Both the position numbers and the translations under genes were made by a program. DNA of 64,000 nucleotides from Microbacterium aurantiacum (GTDB taxonomy: Bacteria; Actinomycetota; Actinomycetes; Actinomycetales; Microbacteriaceae): NCBI RefSeq assembly GCF_021654035.1, contig NZ_JAJPDW010000001.1, positions 1,054,001 through 1,118,000 of the forward strand, read 5' to 3'. Shown piece after piece: positions 1 to 8,733 of this stretch. The notes beneath the pieces are model-generated. The model searched no databases and had not been told where the DNA came from. It was given only the letters and a program-made list of their open reading frames with translations. Each line of letters starts with the position of its first letter. The first letter of the stretch is position 1.

Positions 1-407
1 TACGCCTCGGGTTCCTCCGGCAGGAGACCGCGCTCACACCCGACGCCCGCGTCAGCGACCTCTTCACCGACCATGTCGATGCGCTCGTCGCGAGCGGGGT
101 CATTCCGGCGAACGCCGCGCTCGGGCTCTCACAGCTCGGGCTCCTGCACGCCCGCGAGACGGGCAAACGTGTCGGCGAGCTGTCGATGGGGCAGCAGCGC
201 CGTCTCGAGCTGGCGCTTGTCCTCGCCGGCCGGCCGCACGTGCTTCTTCTCGACGAGCCGACGAACCATCTGTCGATCGCGCTCGTCGATGAGCTGACGG
301 ATGCCCTTCAGGCGACGGATGCCGCGGTCATCGTCTCGAGCCACGATCGGCAGCTTCTCCGCGACGTCGCCGACTGGCCGGCGCTGCAGCTGGGCGACGT
401 GACATGA
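1..407 (+). CDS. ABC-F family ATP-binding protein, C-terminal fragment
   Basis: This is the 3' end of a gene that begins before the window, read from base 3 and stopping with TGA at 405-407. The visible part contains an ABC signature (LSMGQQRRLEL), a Walker B with the tandem-ATPase hallmark (LLLDEPTNHL) and the switch histidine (SSHD). The DEPTNHL form is typical of ABC-F proteins, soluble twin-ATPases that act on ribosomes in translation or antibiotic resistance and have no membrane partner. The upstream stretch (LGFLRQET) fits the Q-loop region of the second ATPase domain. The N-terminal domain is outside the window, so the ABC-F subgroup cannot be assigned. Confidence 0.88.
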   Translation, partial: RLGFLRQETALTPDARVSDLFTDHVDALVASGVIPANAALGLSQLGLLHARETGKRVGELSMGQQRRLELALVLAGRPHVLLLDEPTNHLSIALVDELTDALQATDAAVIVSSHDRQLLRDVADWPALQLGDVT

Positions 408-428
408 CCTGCTGGCGGGCGGGGCCGC

Positions 429-989
429 TCACACCCGCGCGAGCGGCCCCGCCACCCACGCCCGCACCTCGCGCGGAGTCCGCAGCCGCACGATCGCGAG
501 GTCGGGCCGTTCGTCCGCAAGCCGCACGGGGAGCGCGTCGTACTTCTTCCTCGTCCGCACAGCCCACCGCACGATGTGGTCGCGTTCGGTGAGGATCGAG
601 CGCAGCGGGGGCTCGACGTTGCCGTTCCACAGCTCCTCGCGCCGCATCCGACGTCGCACGGTCCGGCGCACCACGCGGGGGAGTGTCACCCGGAAGAACG
701 GCAGGTCGAGCCAGACGAGCAGGTCGGCGTGCGCGGTGAGGGTCGGACGCGCGGCCCGATACTGCCACTCGGTCACCCACGTGGGGGCCTGAACCAGCGT
801 GCGAACGTCGTCGAGAAAGGCATCCCGTGGAACCCAGTTCGGCCCGTGGTACAGCCCGTCGATCTCGGTGTGCGGCGCGTCGATGACCGACGCAATCTGC
901 CGGGCGAGGGTCGTCTTCCCGGCCCCGGACACCCCCGCGACCAGCACCCGGCGGGGTCGGATCGGCAGGGGATCGTCGAAGGCCAGCAC
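429..989 (-). CDS. P-loop NTPase, topology-modulation/adenylate-kinase-like
   Basis: The 186-residue protein starts at a GTG with GAGG just upstream. Residues 15-27 form a beta strand and Walker A loop (VLVAGVSGAGKTT). A W-x(n)-Y motif (TEWQYRAARP) and an Arg-rich lid region (RRTVRRRMRR) follow. This layout matches the small kinase-like P-loop proteins annotated as AAA family ATPase or DNA topology modulation protein, which probably phosphorylate a small molecule. It converges on the ABC-F gene with only 21 bp between the stops. The substrate cannot be told from sequence. Confidence 0.8.
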   Translation of the reverse strand: MLAFDDPLPIRPRRVLVAGVSGAGKTTLARQIASVIDAPHTEIDGLYHGPNWVPRDAFLDDVRTLVQAPTWVTEWQYRAARPTLTAHADLLVWLDLPFFRVTLPRVVRRTVRRRMRREELWNGNVEPPLRSILTERDHIVRWAVRTRKKYDALPVRLADERPDLAIVRLRTPREVRAWVAGPLARV

Positions 990-1035
990 GCCTCGATCCT
1001 ACGAACCGTCCGCCCGCCAGGCCGCCGCCCACGGG

Positions 1036-1641
1036 TCACAGCTGAGCCAGAAGCTCCCGCATCGTGGCGATCTCTTCGGTCTGCGACGCGATGATGTCGT
1101 TCGCGAGGGCGACGGCATCCGCGTTCTGGCCGTCGTCGACCTCGTCCTGCGCCATGTCGATGGCGCCCTCGTGGTGCTCGATCATCTGCTCGAGGAACAG
1201 CCGCGCGGCCTCTGTGCCGGTCGCGGCCTCGAGCGCCTCCATGTCGTCTTCGCTCATCATCCCGTCGCCGTGGTGCATGCCGTCCATGTCGTCCATGCCC
1301 GGCATGTCCGCACCCCACGCGTCGAGCCACTCTTCCATCTGCTCGATCTCGGGCTGCTGGGCGGCCTTGATCTGCTCGGCGAGCGCGGTGACCTCCGGGT
1401 CGATGTCGCTCTTCGCGAGAAGCGTGTCCGACATCTCGATGGCCTGCTCGTGGTGGGGGATCATCATCTGCGCGAACATGACGTCCGCACTGTTGGCATC
1501 CACCGCCTCCGCCGACGAGGACGCGTGGTCGCCGTGATCCATGCCGGGCATGGTCGGGGCATCGCTCGCGCAGCCCGTCAGTGCAAGGGCTGCGGCGAGG
1601 GTGACCCCGGCGATCGTCGCAGGGCGCATCGTCTTCATCAT
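1036..1641 (-). CDS. DUF305 family lipoprotein, copper-associated
   Basis: I start this 201-residue gene at 1641 (MMKTMRP), where GGAG lies 6 bases upstream; the longer open frame would run into the divergent promoter. The N-terminus is a lipoprotein signal peptide with lipobox LTGC (Cys24), so the mature protein should be anchored outside the membrane. Two DUF305 repeats carry the family motif (MIPHHEQAIEM and MIEHHEGAIDMA), and the linker is rich in Met, His and Asp (PGMDDMDGMHHGDGMM), as expected for metal binding. It is divergent from the CopB-type ATPase with a CsoR-like palindrome between them. A periplasmic-side copper-binding role is inferred from these neighbours. Confidence 0.85.
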   Translation of the reverse strand: MMKTMRPATIAGVTLAAALALTGCASDAPTMPGMDHGDHASSSAEAVDANSADVMFAQMMIPHHEQAIEMSDTLLAKSDIDPEVTALAEQIKAAQQPEIEQMEEWLDAWGADMPGMDDMDGMHHGDGMMSEDDMEALEAATGTEAARLFLEQMIEHHEGAIDMAQDEVDDGQNADAVALANDIIASQTEEIATMRELLAQL

Positions 1642-1687
1642 GGGAGTCTCCGTTCGGACGAGGTCTTCCGATTCGTGGCCTTCGGGA

Positions 1688-1704
1688 ATACCCTTGGGGG
1701 GTAT
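1688..1704. promoter_or_regulatory. CsoR-like copper operator palindrome
   Basis: A perfect 6-bp inverted repeat, ATACCC-N5-GGGTAT, with a G-rich centre lies between the divergent DUF305 lipoprotein and the copper ATPase. It resembles the TACCC...GGGGGTA operators bound by copper-sensing CsoR repressors in other Gram-positive bacteria. No csoR gene is in the window, so the regulator would have to be encoded elsewhere. Confidence 0.6.
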
Positions 1705-1759
1705 CCATGTTCGAGCATACGCCCATCGCTGAGAGACCGCACCCACGGGGAGTGAATCG

Positions 1760-3922
1760 ATGTCCGATCCGCACGCACACCACCGGAATTCGCCGACGAC
1801 GGATGCCGCCCTCGGCGATCCCGGCAATCACGAGGGTCATTCCGCCCACGTCGATCACTCGGCCCACGGCTCGCCGTCCGCCCACAGCGACCACGCAGGC
1901 CATGGCGACCACGCAGGCCACGGGGGTCACGGAGGCCACGCCGGTCACGGCGACCACGTCGGCCAGTTCCGGCGGCTGTTCTGGATCAACCTGATCATCG
2001 GCGTCCCCGTTGTGGCGTTCTCGCCGATGTTCGGGATGCTCCTCGGCTACGACGTCCCCGGATGGGCGATGTGGATCGCGCCCGCGCTCGGCACCGTGAT
2101 GTACGTCTGGGGCGGGTGGCCGTTCCTCACCGGCGCGATCAGTGAGCTGCGCGCGCGCACGCCCGGGATGATGTTGCTGATCGGCCTGGCGATCACCGTC
2201 GCGTTCTTCGCCTCCTGGGGCGCGACCCTCGGCATCCTTGCTCACGAGCTGGAGTTCTGGTGGGAGCTGGCGCTCCTCATTGTCATCATGCTGCTCGGTC
2301 ACTGGATCGAGATGCGCTCGCTCGCGCAGACCAGTTCCGCGCTCGACTCGCTCGCCGCGCTGATCCCCGATGAGGCGGAGCGCGTCGAGGGAGACCAGGT
2401 CGTCACCGTCGCTCCCGCCGACCTGCGGGTGGGGGATGTCGTCGTGGTCCGCCCGGGCGGCAGCGTCCCCGCCGACGGGAAGATCGTCGACGGATCTGCC
2501 GACATGGACGAATCCATGGTCACCGGCGAGTCCCGCCCCGTCGCCCGCACGGTCGGCGACCTCGTCACGGCCGGCACCGTCGCCACCGACTCGGGTCTTC
2601 GCGTCGAAGTGACGGCCACCGGCGACGAGACCACCCTCGCCGGCATCCAGCGGCTGGTCACCGAGGCGCAGAACTCCTCGTCGCGCGCGCAGCGCATCGC
2701 TGATCGGGCCGCCGCGCTGCTGTTCTGGTTCGCGCTCGGGGCCGCGGTCATCACCGCGCTCGTCTGGACGCTCGTCGGCTTCCCCGATGAGGCCGTCATC
2801 CGCACGATCACCGTGCTGGTCATCGCGTGCCCCCACGCCCTCGGTCTCGCGATCCCGCTGGTCGTCTCGATCGCCACCGAGCGTGCCGCCCGCGGCGGGG
2901 TTCTCGTGAAGGACCGCCTGGCGCTCGAGAGCATGCGCACGGTCGACACCGTCCTGTTCGACAAGACCGGCACGCTCACCAAGGGCGAGCCCGTCGTCTC
3001 CGCCGTCGACGCGGTCGGGGATCTCGATGCGGATGCCGTGCTCGCGCTCGCCGCGGCGGCGGAGGGCGACAGCGAACACCCGCTGGCGAAGGCGATCGTC
3101 CGCGCGGCGAAGGAGAAGGACCTCCGCTTGGCGCAGGCGACCGGGTTCACCTCGTCGCCCGCGGTCGGCGTCACCGCCACCGTCGACGGGGCCGAGATCC
3201 GCGTCGGAGGCCCGCGCCTGCTCGACGAGGTCGGAGCCGATGAGGTCCCCCAGGCCGACGCGTGGCGTCAGGACGGCGCGATCATCCTCCACGTCGTCCG
3301 CGACGGCGTCGTGATCGGTGGGCTGAAGCTCGCCGACGAGATCCGCCCCGAGTCGCGCGACGCGGTCGACGCGCTGCACGCCCTCGGCATCCAGGTGGTC
3401 ATGATCACCGGTGACGCGGATGCCGTGGCAGACGCCGTCGGCACCGAGCTCGGCATCGATCGCGTGTTCGCGCACGTGCGTCCGGAGGACAAGGCCGACA
3501 AGGTCGCCGAGCTGCAGAGGGAGGGTCGCAAGGTCGCGATGGTCGGCGACGGCGTGAACGATGCGCCCGCGCTCGCGCAAGCCGACGTCGGCATCGCGAT
3601 CGGTGCCGGGACGGATGTCGCGATCGCCTCGGCCGGCGTCATCCTCGCGAGTTCCGACCCGCGGTCGGTGTTGTCGGTGATCGAGCTCTCGCGCGCGACG
3701 TACCGGAAGATGAAGCAGAACCTGTGGTGGGCCGCCGGCTACAACCTGCTGTCGGTCCCGCTGGCGGCGGGTGTGCTGGCGCCGATCGGGTTCGTCCTGC
3801 CGATGTCGATCGGGGCGATCCTGATGTCGCTGTCGACCGTCGTTGTCGCGCTGAACGCGCAGCTGCTCCGCCGCATCGACCTCACGCCCGAGGCGAGCAC
3901 GCGCGCGGTGCTCGACCGCTGA
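1760..3922 (+). CDS. copB: CopB-type copper-translocating P1B-ATPase
   Basis: The 720-residue heavy-metal ATPase has a His-rich N-terminus of about 65 residues built on Gly-His and Asp-His repeats, with no CXXC metal-binding domain. The intramembrane metal motif is Cys357-Pro358-His359; CPH defines the P1B-3/CopB group, linked to Cu(II)/Cu(I)/Ag(I) export. Other marks are the actuator TGES (255-258), the phosphorylation motif D401KTGT, the hinge GDGVND (596-601) and a last helix with MSxST and NA. A GGGGAG box precedes the ATG. It probably forms a copper-induced divergon with the DUF305 lipoprotein. Confidence 0.93.
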   Translation: MSDPHAHHRNSPTTDAALGDPGNHEGHSAHVDHSAHGSPSAHSDHAGHGDHAGHGGHGGHAGHGDHVGQFRRLFWINLIIGVPVVAFSPMFGMLLGYDVPGWAMWIAPALGTVMYVWGGWPFLTGAISELRARTPGMMLLIGLAITVAFFASWGATLGILAHELEFWWELALLIVIMLLGHWIEMRSLAQTSSALDSLAALIPDEAERVEGDQVVTVAPADLRVGDVVVVRPGGSVPADGKIVDGSADMDESMVTGESRPVARTVGDLVTAGTVATDSGLRVEVTATGDETTLAGIQRLVTEAQNSSSRAQRIADRAAALLFWFALGAAVITALVWTLVGFPDEAVIRTITVLVIACPHALGLAIPLVVSIATERAARGGVLVKDRLALESMRTVDTVLFDKTGTLTKGEPVVSAVDAVGDLDADAVLALAAAAEGDSEHPLAKAIVRAAKEKDLRLAQATGFTSSPAVGVTATVDGAEIRVGGPRLLDEVGADEVPQADAWRQDGAIILHVVRDGVVIGGLKLADEIRPESRDAVDALHALGIQVVMITGDADAVADAVGTELGIDRVFAHVRPEDKADKVAELQREGRKVAMVGDGVNDAPALAQADVGIAIGAGTDVAIASAGVILASSDPRSVLSVIELSRATYRKMKQNLWWAAGYNLLSVPLAAGVLAPIGFVLPMSIGAILMSLSTVVVALNAQLLRRIDLTPEASTRAVLDR

Positions 3923-4047
3923 GCTCGGGCGTCGGCAACCGGCATCCGTTTTGACCTCGAAGGGTGGCGAGGTGATCATGGACACTCGTGTCGCTCGTGA
4001 CGCCCACGATCCGATTTCGCTCCCCGACACCCCCGACAAGGTGCCCG

Positions 4048-5307
4048 ATGCAGACCACCGTCGACACGTTCGCCGTCTCCTCGTCCGAGCGGGTCTTCCG
4101 GATCATGGCGTTCTCGACCGTGATCCCGCTCATGGCGTACCTGCTCGGGTTCGTGCTGCCGATCCTCGTGTGGCCGTTCGGGATCGATGTCACCGGCATC
4201 GGCGGGTGGACCCTCGCCATCGGCCTTTGGGGGACGGCGCTGCTTCTCGCTGCGACCCTGGTGTGGGTCATCCGCGACAAGGGCATCACGAAGACCTCGC
4301 AGCTGTGGACGCTCGTGGTCTTCGCCGCGGTCGTGCCGTTCCTCACGCTGGCGATCGGCTTCCGGTCCCTCACGCAGGCGGCGATCGTCGGCGCCGCCAT
4401 CATTCCGATCGTCGCCATCGCGCTGGGCGTCGTCCTGTCGCGGCGTGAGAAGAACGACAAGCTCGACTCGCTCGAGCGGATGGTGCGGAGCACCGGTCGC
4501 GGTGTGATGGCCGGCGGGAGGACTCCCGCCATCGTCGCCGTCGTTGCGGGCGTGTACTCCGTCGCCGTCTACGTGGCGGTGTCGATCCGGATCATCGCGT
4601 TCCCTGAGCAGTGGAGCTCGGTGATTTCCTCCGACTCGGGGGTGTTCACTCTGCGGAGCGGGCAGGTCGGCATGCTTCCCGTCGTCATCGTCGCATTGGT
4701 GCTCGGGGTCGCGCTCACCTGGGGGAGCGCGGCCCTGGCCGTCTCGCGGTATCGCCTACGCCGACGGTTTCTGGACAGCGGTCGCACGCTCGACGATTTC
4801 TCGCTCGATCAGGTGAAGGCGGGCTTCGCGGATGTCGCTCAGCACGAGGCACGTCGCGGGAGGTTCCTGCGTGGGACACCGGTGACCCCGCCGTCCATTC
4901 CGCAAGCACCCGTTCCGCGAGCACCCCTTCCGCAGGCGGGGGCTCCGTTGCCCGCGCCGCAGGATGCCGCACCGACGCCCGCGCTGCAGGAGGCCGCCCC
5001 AGCACCCGCGAAGCGTGCGGGCCGCGGCGCGCTCATCACCGGCCTGGCGTTCCTCGGCTGGGCTGCGTTGAACTTCGCCATCGCGTGGAACCTCGGCTCG
5101 GACGGGGTCGATGCGGAACTGCGGATGTTCTACCTCGCGCAGTTCTTCATCTCAACGCTGGTGGGCGTTCCCGTTCTCCTGCGGTGCGTGCGCAAGGGCT
5201 GGTGGATGGTGATCCTCGGTCTCGTGATCGCCTTCGTGCTGACCGGCGTGGGTGCCGTCGCCGAGGGTCTGAACGCCTTCACCGTCGACGACCTCGTGAG
5301 CGACTGA
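4048..5307 (+). CDS. Multi-spanning membrane protein of unknown function
   Basis: I place the start at ATG 4048 (MQTTVDTF), which has AAGG upstream, giving 419 residues. About six hydrophobic helices are followed by a basic stretch (SRYRLRRR). Next comes a Pro/Ala/Gln-rich linker of about 50 residues (repeats such as PQAPVPRAPLPQAG) and three more helices. The linker splits the protein into two membrane parts and may be cytoplasmic. I do not recognise the family. Its last 156 bases overlap the end of the gene on the opposite strand. Confidence 0.7.
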   Translation: MQTTVDTFAVSSSERVFRIMAFSTVIPLMAYLLGFVLPILVWPFGIDVTGIGGWTLAIGLWGTALLLAATLVWVIRDKGITKTSQLWTLVVFAAVVPFLTLAIGFRSLTQAAIVGAAIIPIVAIALGVVLSRREKNDKLDSLERMVRSTGRGVMAGGRTPAIVAVVAGVYSVAVYVAVSIRIIAFPEQWSSVISSDSGVFTLRSGQVGMLPVVIVALVLGVALTWGSAALAVSRYRLRRRFLDSGRTLDDFSLDQVKAGFADVAQHEARRGRFLRGTPVTPPSIPQAPVPRAPLPQAGAPLPAPQDAAPTPALQEAAPAPAKRAGRGALITGLAFLGWAALNFAIAWNLGSDGVDAELRMFYLAQFFISTLVGVPVLLRCVRKGWWMVILGLVIAFVLTGVGAVAEGLNAFTVDDLVSD

Positions 5308-6099
5308 CACCGCCCGTCCGACCGGGTCGGTGTCGTCCCATCCGCGGACGCGGTGGATCGTCGCCGACTTCGGGTACGTCCCGCCGGGCCCGCCGATTTC
5401 GAACAGGTCGATGAGCAGGAACATCGGATACTCCGGCGCCTGCGCGATCCGCCGCACCACGACGCCCTCGCAGCCGATGACGGTCTCGCCGTCGCCCCAG
5501 ATCACCGTCCATGTGTGCGGCCGCGAGGCGTCGATCGGGACCGTCACCCCGGCCATGTCGGTCCTGAGCGACGGATCGTGATGGGCCTTGATGCCCGTCC
5601 GTGCCCCGGTCGTCGCACCGACCGCGTGGGCGTCGATCTCGAACAGGCAGATCTCGCCCGACTCGTCGGGACTGCGGTGCTCGGTGCCGACCAGCCACGC
5701 GGCGACCATGGTGCCGGCATCCGTTCCCGCGGAGAGCGTCACCTCGATGCGGCCGCGAGACGGTGCGAACAGCAGTCGCTCGGGGGTCTCGGTCCGCACC
5801 CGGAGACCGTCGCGGTGCCGGTGGGTTCCGCGGTCCGAGCCGACGGGGCCCGAGAACGTGCCCGTCTGCAGGTTCGAGACGCGCAGCGGTGCGTCCTCGG
5901 GCCGCCAGTCGGGCTGGTCGGCGTCGATCCGCAGCTCCAGGCCCACGTCGACGAGGGCGTATCGCGCCCGTGCGCGCTCGGGCGTGGTCCACTGCGGCAG
6001 GTACTCGGCGACCCACAGCGCGGGGTTGAGTCCGCCACGAAAGTCGTCGTCGACGTCGGGTGCCCGCGTCGGTTCGGGAAGGCGATCGGATGCCGTCAT
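5152..6099 (-). CDS. GH16/concanavalin-like beta-sandwich protein
   Basis: I start at 6099 (MTASDRLPEP), with GGGAG about 10 bases upstream. The first 270 residues read like a glycoside hydrolase family 16 or LamG-type beta-sandwich. A segment at 147-154 (SGEICLFE) aligns with the GH16 catalytic E-x-D-x-x-E motif. Glu149 and Glu154 are kept, but the middle Asp is Cys151, so activity is doubtful. There is no signal peptide. The last 45 or so residues are His/Glu-rich and come from DNA antisense to the 3' end of the neighbouring membrane gene, so the tail may be an accidental extension. Confidence 0.62.
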   Translation of the reverse strand: MTASDRLPEPTRAPDVDDDFRGGLNPALWVAEYLPQWTTPERARARYALVDVGLELRIDADQPDWRPEDAPLRVSNLQTGTFSGPVGSDRGTHRHRDGLRVRTETPERLLFAPSRGRIEVTLSAGTDAGTMVAAWLVGTEHRSPDESGEICLFEIDAHAVGATTGARTGIKAHHDPSLRTDMAGVTVPIDASRPHTWTVIWGDGETVIGCEGVVVRRIAQAPEYPMFLLIDLFEIGGPGGTYPKSATIHRVRGWDDTDPVGRAVSVAHEVVDGEGVQTLGDGTHAGQHEGDHETEDHHPPALAHAPQENGNAHQR

Positions 6100-6149
6100 A
6101 TCCGCGATGCTCCCACGGGCCTCCGACACGTTCGTGGCGCCGGCAGCGG

Positions 6150-7127
6150 TCACGCGCCGGTGACGTGCCGAGCGTGCTCCTCAATTGAGGCGGCGATGGA
6201 TGCCGGAACCGTGATGAGCGGATGATCGTCGAGGTCGTCGGGTTCGGCGTAGCTGCGGAAGCTCGTTCCGACCGATCTCGTGTGCCAGTACAGCGAGACG
6301 AGATCGAGCACATCGTCGTCGTCGAAATTCACGAACTCGGTGGTGACGCCGCCGTCGCTCCACGCCGCGATCTTCTCGGCGATCCAGGCGAGCAGGCCCA
6401 CGGGTGAGTCCTGCAGCGCCGCCGCAAGGGTGTCCGGTCGAGTGCCCTGCTGGTGGGCATATCCGCTCTCGGCCGGGTCGCGCGTCGAGGCGAGGAAGTC
6501 GCGCTCGGCATCCGTCAGGACCACCCCGTCGCGCTTCTGTGCGGAGAAGGAGGGATGGGTGGCGATGATTCCCGCGACGGCATCGGGGTAGAGGCCGGCC
6601 ATCCAGTCCGCGATCGGTGCGCCCATGTCTTCTCCGTACACCAGGTAGCGCTCGTAGCCGAGATGCTCCGTCATGAGGAGATGGAACGCGCGGGCGATGC
6701 GTTCCGCGCTGAACGGCACCGACGCCGCGGGGGAGTGACCGAACCCGGGGAGTGACGGCGCGACGATCGTGCGTGCCTTTCCCACGGCATCCGCGAGGGG
6801 GAGGAACTGCGCGTAGGAGTACGGCCAGCCGTGGATCACGATCACCGGTAGCGCTGCGTCATCGCCGACGCGGCGGAGGTAGTGAAGCGGGCCGATGTCG
6901 CTCGCGAAGACGTCCTGCCGTTCGCTCATGAGTCGACGCTCGTACGCGCGCCAGTCGTAGCCGTTCAGCCAGCGATCGCGGAGCCGCTCGAGCACGCGCA
7001 TCGGGATGCCGCGCGATCAGTCGTCGCCCGGTGTCTGTGCGGGCAGCCGCGCGGCCTCCAGCCTCCGACGCAGATCGTCCAGTTCGGCCGCGGGGACGGG
7101 GAAGAAGCTGGGGGCGGATGTCGTCAC
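6150..7127 (-). pseudogene. Epoxide hydrolase with an in-frame TGA
   Basis: The downstream frame (283 codons from ATG 7001) encodes an alpha/beta hydrolase of the EHN epoxide hydrolase family, with the oxyanion HGWP and nucleophile GEDMG. The frame continues upstream past a TGA at 7017-7019 for 36 more codons to a GTG at 7127, which has a good ribosome site (GGAAGGA). That extension (VPAAELDDLRRRLEAARLP) is a clear EHN N-terminus. The TGA sits where the family usually has Trp (GDD-W-S-x-GIP), so it looks like a TGG-to-TGA change. Reinitiation at 7001 would give a protein lacking part of the EHN domain. Confidence 0.75.
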
Positions 7128-7215
7128 CGGACCATCCTTCCCGTCACCACCGACACCGCCCGGCGGGTGGGGTGCCCAGCTGCGCTTCCTGCTGGCGCCT
7201 CCGCGAACGAACCGC

Positions 7216-7707
7216 TCAGCGCAGCACTTCCACCAGCGCGACCCACGACACGATCACCGCGCTCACGATCGCGAGCAGCGTGCCGGCCGCGACAATACCC
7301 GCACCGACCGCGAGGCCCGCGAGGAGCACGGATCCGCCGACGAGGTACGCGACGGTCGGGAGCCACGCGAGCACGATGTTGACGGCGCGTCGCCCGCTGC
7401 CCTGCGCGGCGGGGTTCGTGGCGAGGCGTGCCGTCGCGGCGACGGGGAAGATCGCCGAGATGGCCGCGATGACGATCACTCCGATGCCGAATCCGGGAAG
7501 AGAGAGGTCAGGCCAGAGTGCGATGGCGGACGCGGTCAGGCCCATCAGCAGGCTGGCGATGCCCGCAGCGAGGCGAGCGGTCAGCGTCGCTGCCTTGATG
7601 ATCGCGGTGATGTTCACGCTGGCTGCGACGATGACGAGCCCGGCCAGGGCCGAGGTCGCCCCGACCATCGCGACGTTGAAGTCGCGCCACGCGTCGAGGG
7701 TCTCCAT
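7216..7707 (-). CDS. Small integral membrane protein
   Basis: The 163-residue protein starts at ATG 7707 with GGGAGG five bases upstream. Hydrophobic segments at about 13-35, 42-65, 72-95 and 110-160 predict four or five helices with very short loops. There is no recognisable catalytic motif and I do not know the family. It lies downstream of the DUF5684 gene on the same strand, with a hairpin in between, so it is probably transcribed separately. Confidence 0.72.
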   Translation of the reverse strand: METLDAWRDFNVAMVGATSALAGLVIVAASVNITAIIKAATLTARLAAGIASLLMGLTASAIALWPDLSLPGFGIGVIVIAAISAIFPVAATARLATNPAAQGSGRRAVNIVLAWLPTVAYLVGGSVLLAGLAVGAGIVAAGTLLAIVSAVIVSWVALVEVLR

Positions 7708-7793
7708 CAGCGCCTCCCGGTGTCACGCCAGCCCATGGCCGAGCTCGGGAACGAGATCAGATATGTCGTCATCGGATGCCTCCTCCACACGCA

Positions 7794-7833
7794 ACGCGAC
7801 CCCGCTCATCCTTGCCGGAGAACGGGGTCGCGT
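7794..7833 (-). terminator. Hairpin terminator
   Basis: A perfect 11-bp stem (ACGCGACCCCG with its complement) surrounds an 18-base loop 11 bases downstream of the DUF5684 stop codon. No T tract follows on the minus strand. It could end transcription from the DUF5684 gene. Confidence 0.5.
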
Positions 7834-7844
7834 CGAGGGGGTGA

Positions 7845-8249
7845 TCAGGCGATGCGCGAACGGTCGTAGGTGTTGCTGGAGTAGCTGAGGATGAAGTAGC
7901 CGATGAGGGCGAACAGCCACAGCAGGAAGACCGAGAAGACGGCTCCGTGGCCGAAGCCCTTGCCGAGGCGCAGGGCGACGATGATCGCGAAGACGATGTT
8001 CACGATCGGAACGATGTACAGCAGGGTCCACCAGGCCGAGAGGCCGGCGGCGCGGACGATGAAGAAGGCGGCGACGATCGGGATGAGCGCGGTCCAGCCG
8101 GGCTGACCGGCCTTGTTGAGGAAGGGCCACACGGCGGCGACGAACAGGACATAGCCGAGGAAGCCGCCGATCAGGCCGCCCGCTGTCGCGCCGGAGTTGG
8201 CGAGGTTGTCGGAGGTCACCAGAGGAAGAAGCTCGAGAGCGATATGCAT
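7845..8249 (-). CDS. DUF5684 domain membrane protein
   Basis: From ATG 8249 (MHIALELLPL) the protein has 134 residues and three or four helices. The stretch PGWTALIPIVAAFFIV...WWTLLYIVPIVN matches the actinobacterial DUF5684 pattern, in which a small membrane protein carries W-x-x-LIPI and IPIVN motifs. The molecular role is unknown. No strong ribosome site is visible, so translation may be leaderless or the start slightly different. A hairpin follows the stop. Confidence 0.72.
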   Translation of the reverse strand: MHIALELLPLVTSDNLANSGATAGGLIGGFLGYVLFVAAVWPFLNKAGQPGWTALIPIVAAFFIVRAAGLSAWWTLLYIVPIVNIVFAIIVALRLGKGFGHGAVFSVFLLWLFALIGYFILSYSSNTYDRSRIA

Positions 8250-8344
8250 GCGCGCGAGCCTAGGGCTCAACCTGTGCGCCGCGTGTGAACACTCCGACAA
8301 GACGCCGAAATCAGCGTGTTAACGCGGCCACGCGCGTCACGAGG

Positions 8345-8626
8345 TCACGCGCGGCGGCGCGCTCCGACGCGGATGCCGGTGAGGAACGCCACCCCGACGA
8401 GTCCGACGACGAAGAGGGTGAACCCGGCCGCGGTGACCGGGGCAATGGCCATCCCGGCGCTTCCCGGAACGAACGCGGCGTTCGCAAGTGGCTGGTAGGC
8501 GAACCACCCGAACGATGCGCTCGGGGGAGTCGCGATCCCGACGAGGATCAGCACGAACCCCGCAACCAGCGCGACCGCGGACACAACCCACCCGATGATC
8601 TCGCCGCGACGGCGTGCGGTGTTCAT
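8345..8626 (-). CDS. Small two-helix membrane protein
   Basis: A 93-residue protein (MNTARRRGEIIG start) with hydrophobic stretches at about 10-32 and 63-85, basic residues at both ends and a short polar loop. There is no motif I recognise. The strong hairpin at 8674-8705 lies upstream, so it is probably not co-transcribed with the IscA-like gene. Confidence 0.65.
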   Translation of the reverse strand: MNTARRRGEIIGWVVSAVALVAGFVLILVGIATPPSASFGWFAYQPLANAAFVPGSAGMAIAPVTAAGFTLFVVGLVGVAFLTGIRVGARRRA

Positions 8627-8673
8627 CGTTCGACCCTATCCACCCCTCGCAACCCTGCCCCGGATACACGACG

Positions 8674-8705
8674 GCGGGCCCCCGCGTCGAAACGCGAGGG
8701 CCCGC
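8674..8705 (-). terminator. Strong hairpin terminator
   Basis: An 8-bp outer stem (GCGGGCCC) and a 5-bp inner stem (CGCGT), separated by one mismatch, close a CGAA tetraloop. It starts 28 bases after the stop of the IscA-like gene on the minus strand. Confidence 0.72.
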
Positions 8706-8733
8706 AGATCCGGCGGTGCCGGAAGACGTCAGA

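Noticed and set aside
773-4039. A 1088-codon minus-strand open frame across the copper genes
   Set aside because: It is antisense to copB and the DUF305 gene, has repetitive Arg/Asp/Gly-rich composition and no domain; a GC-driven shadow.
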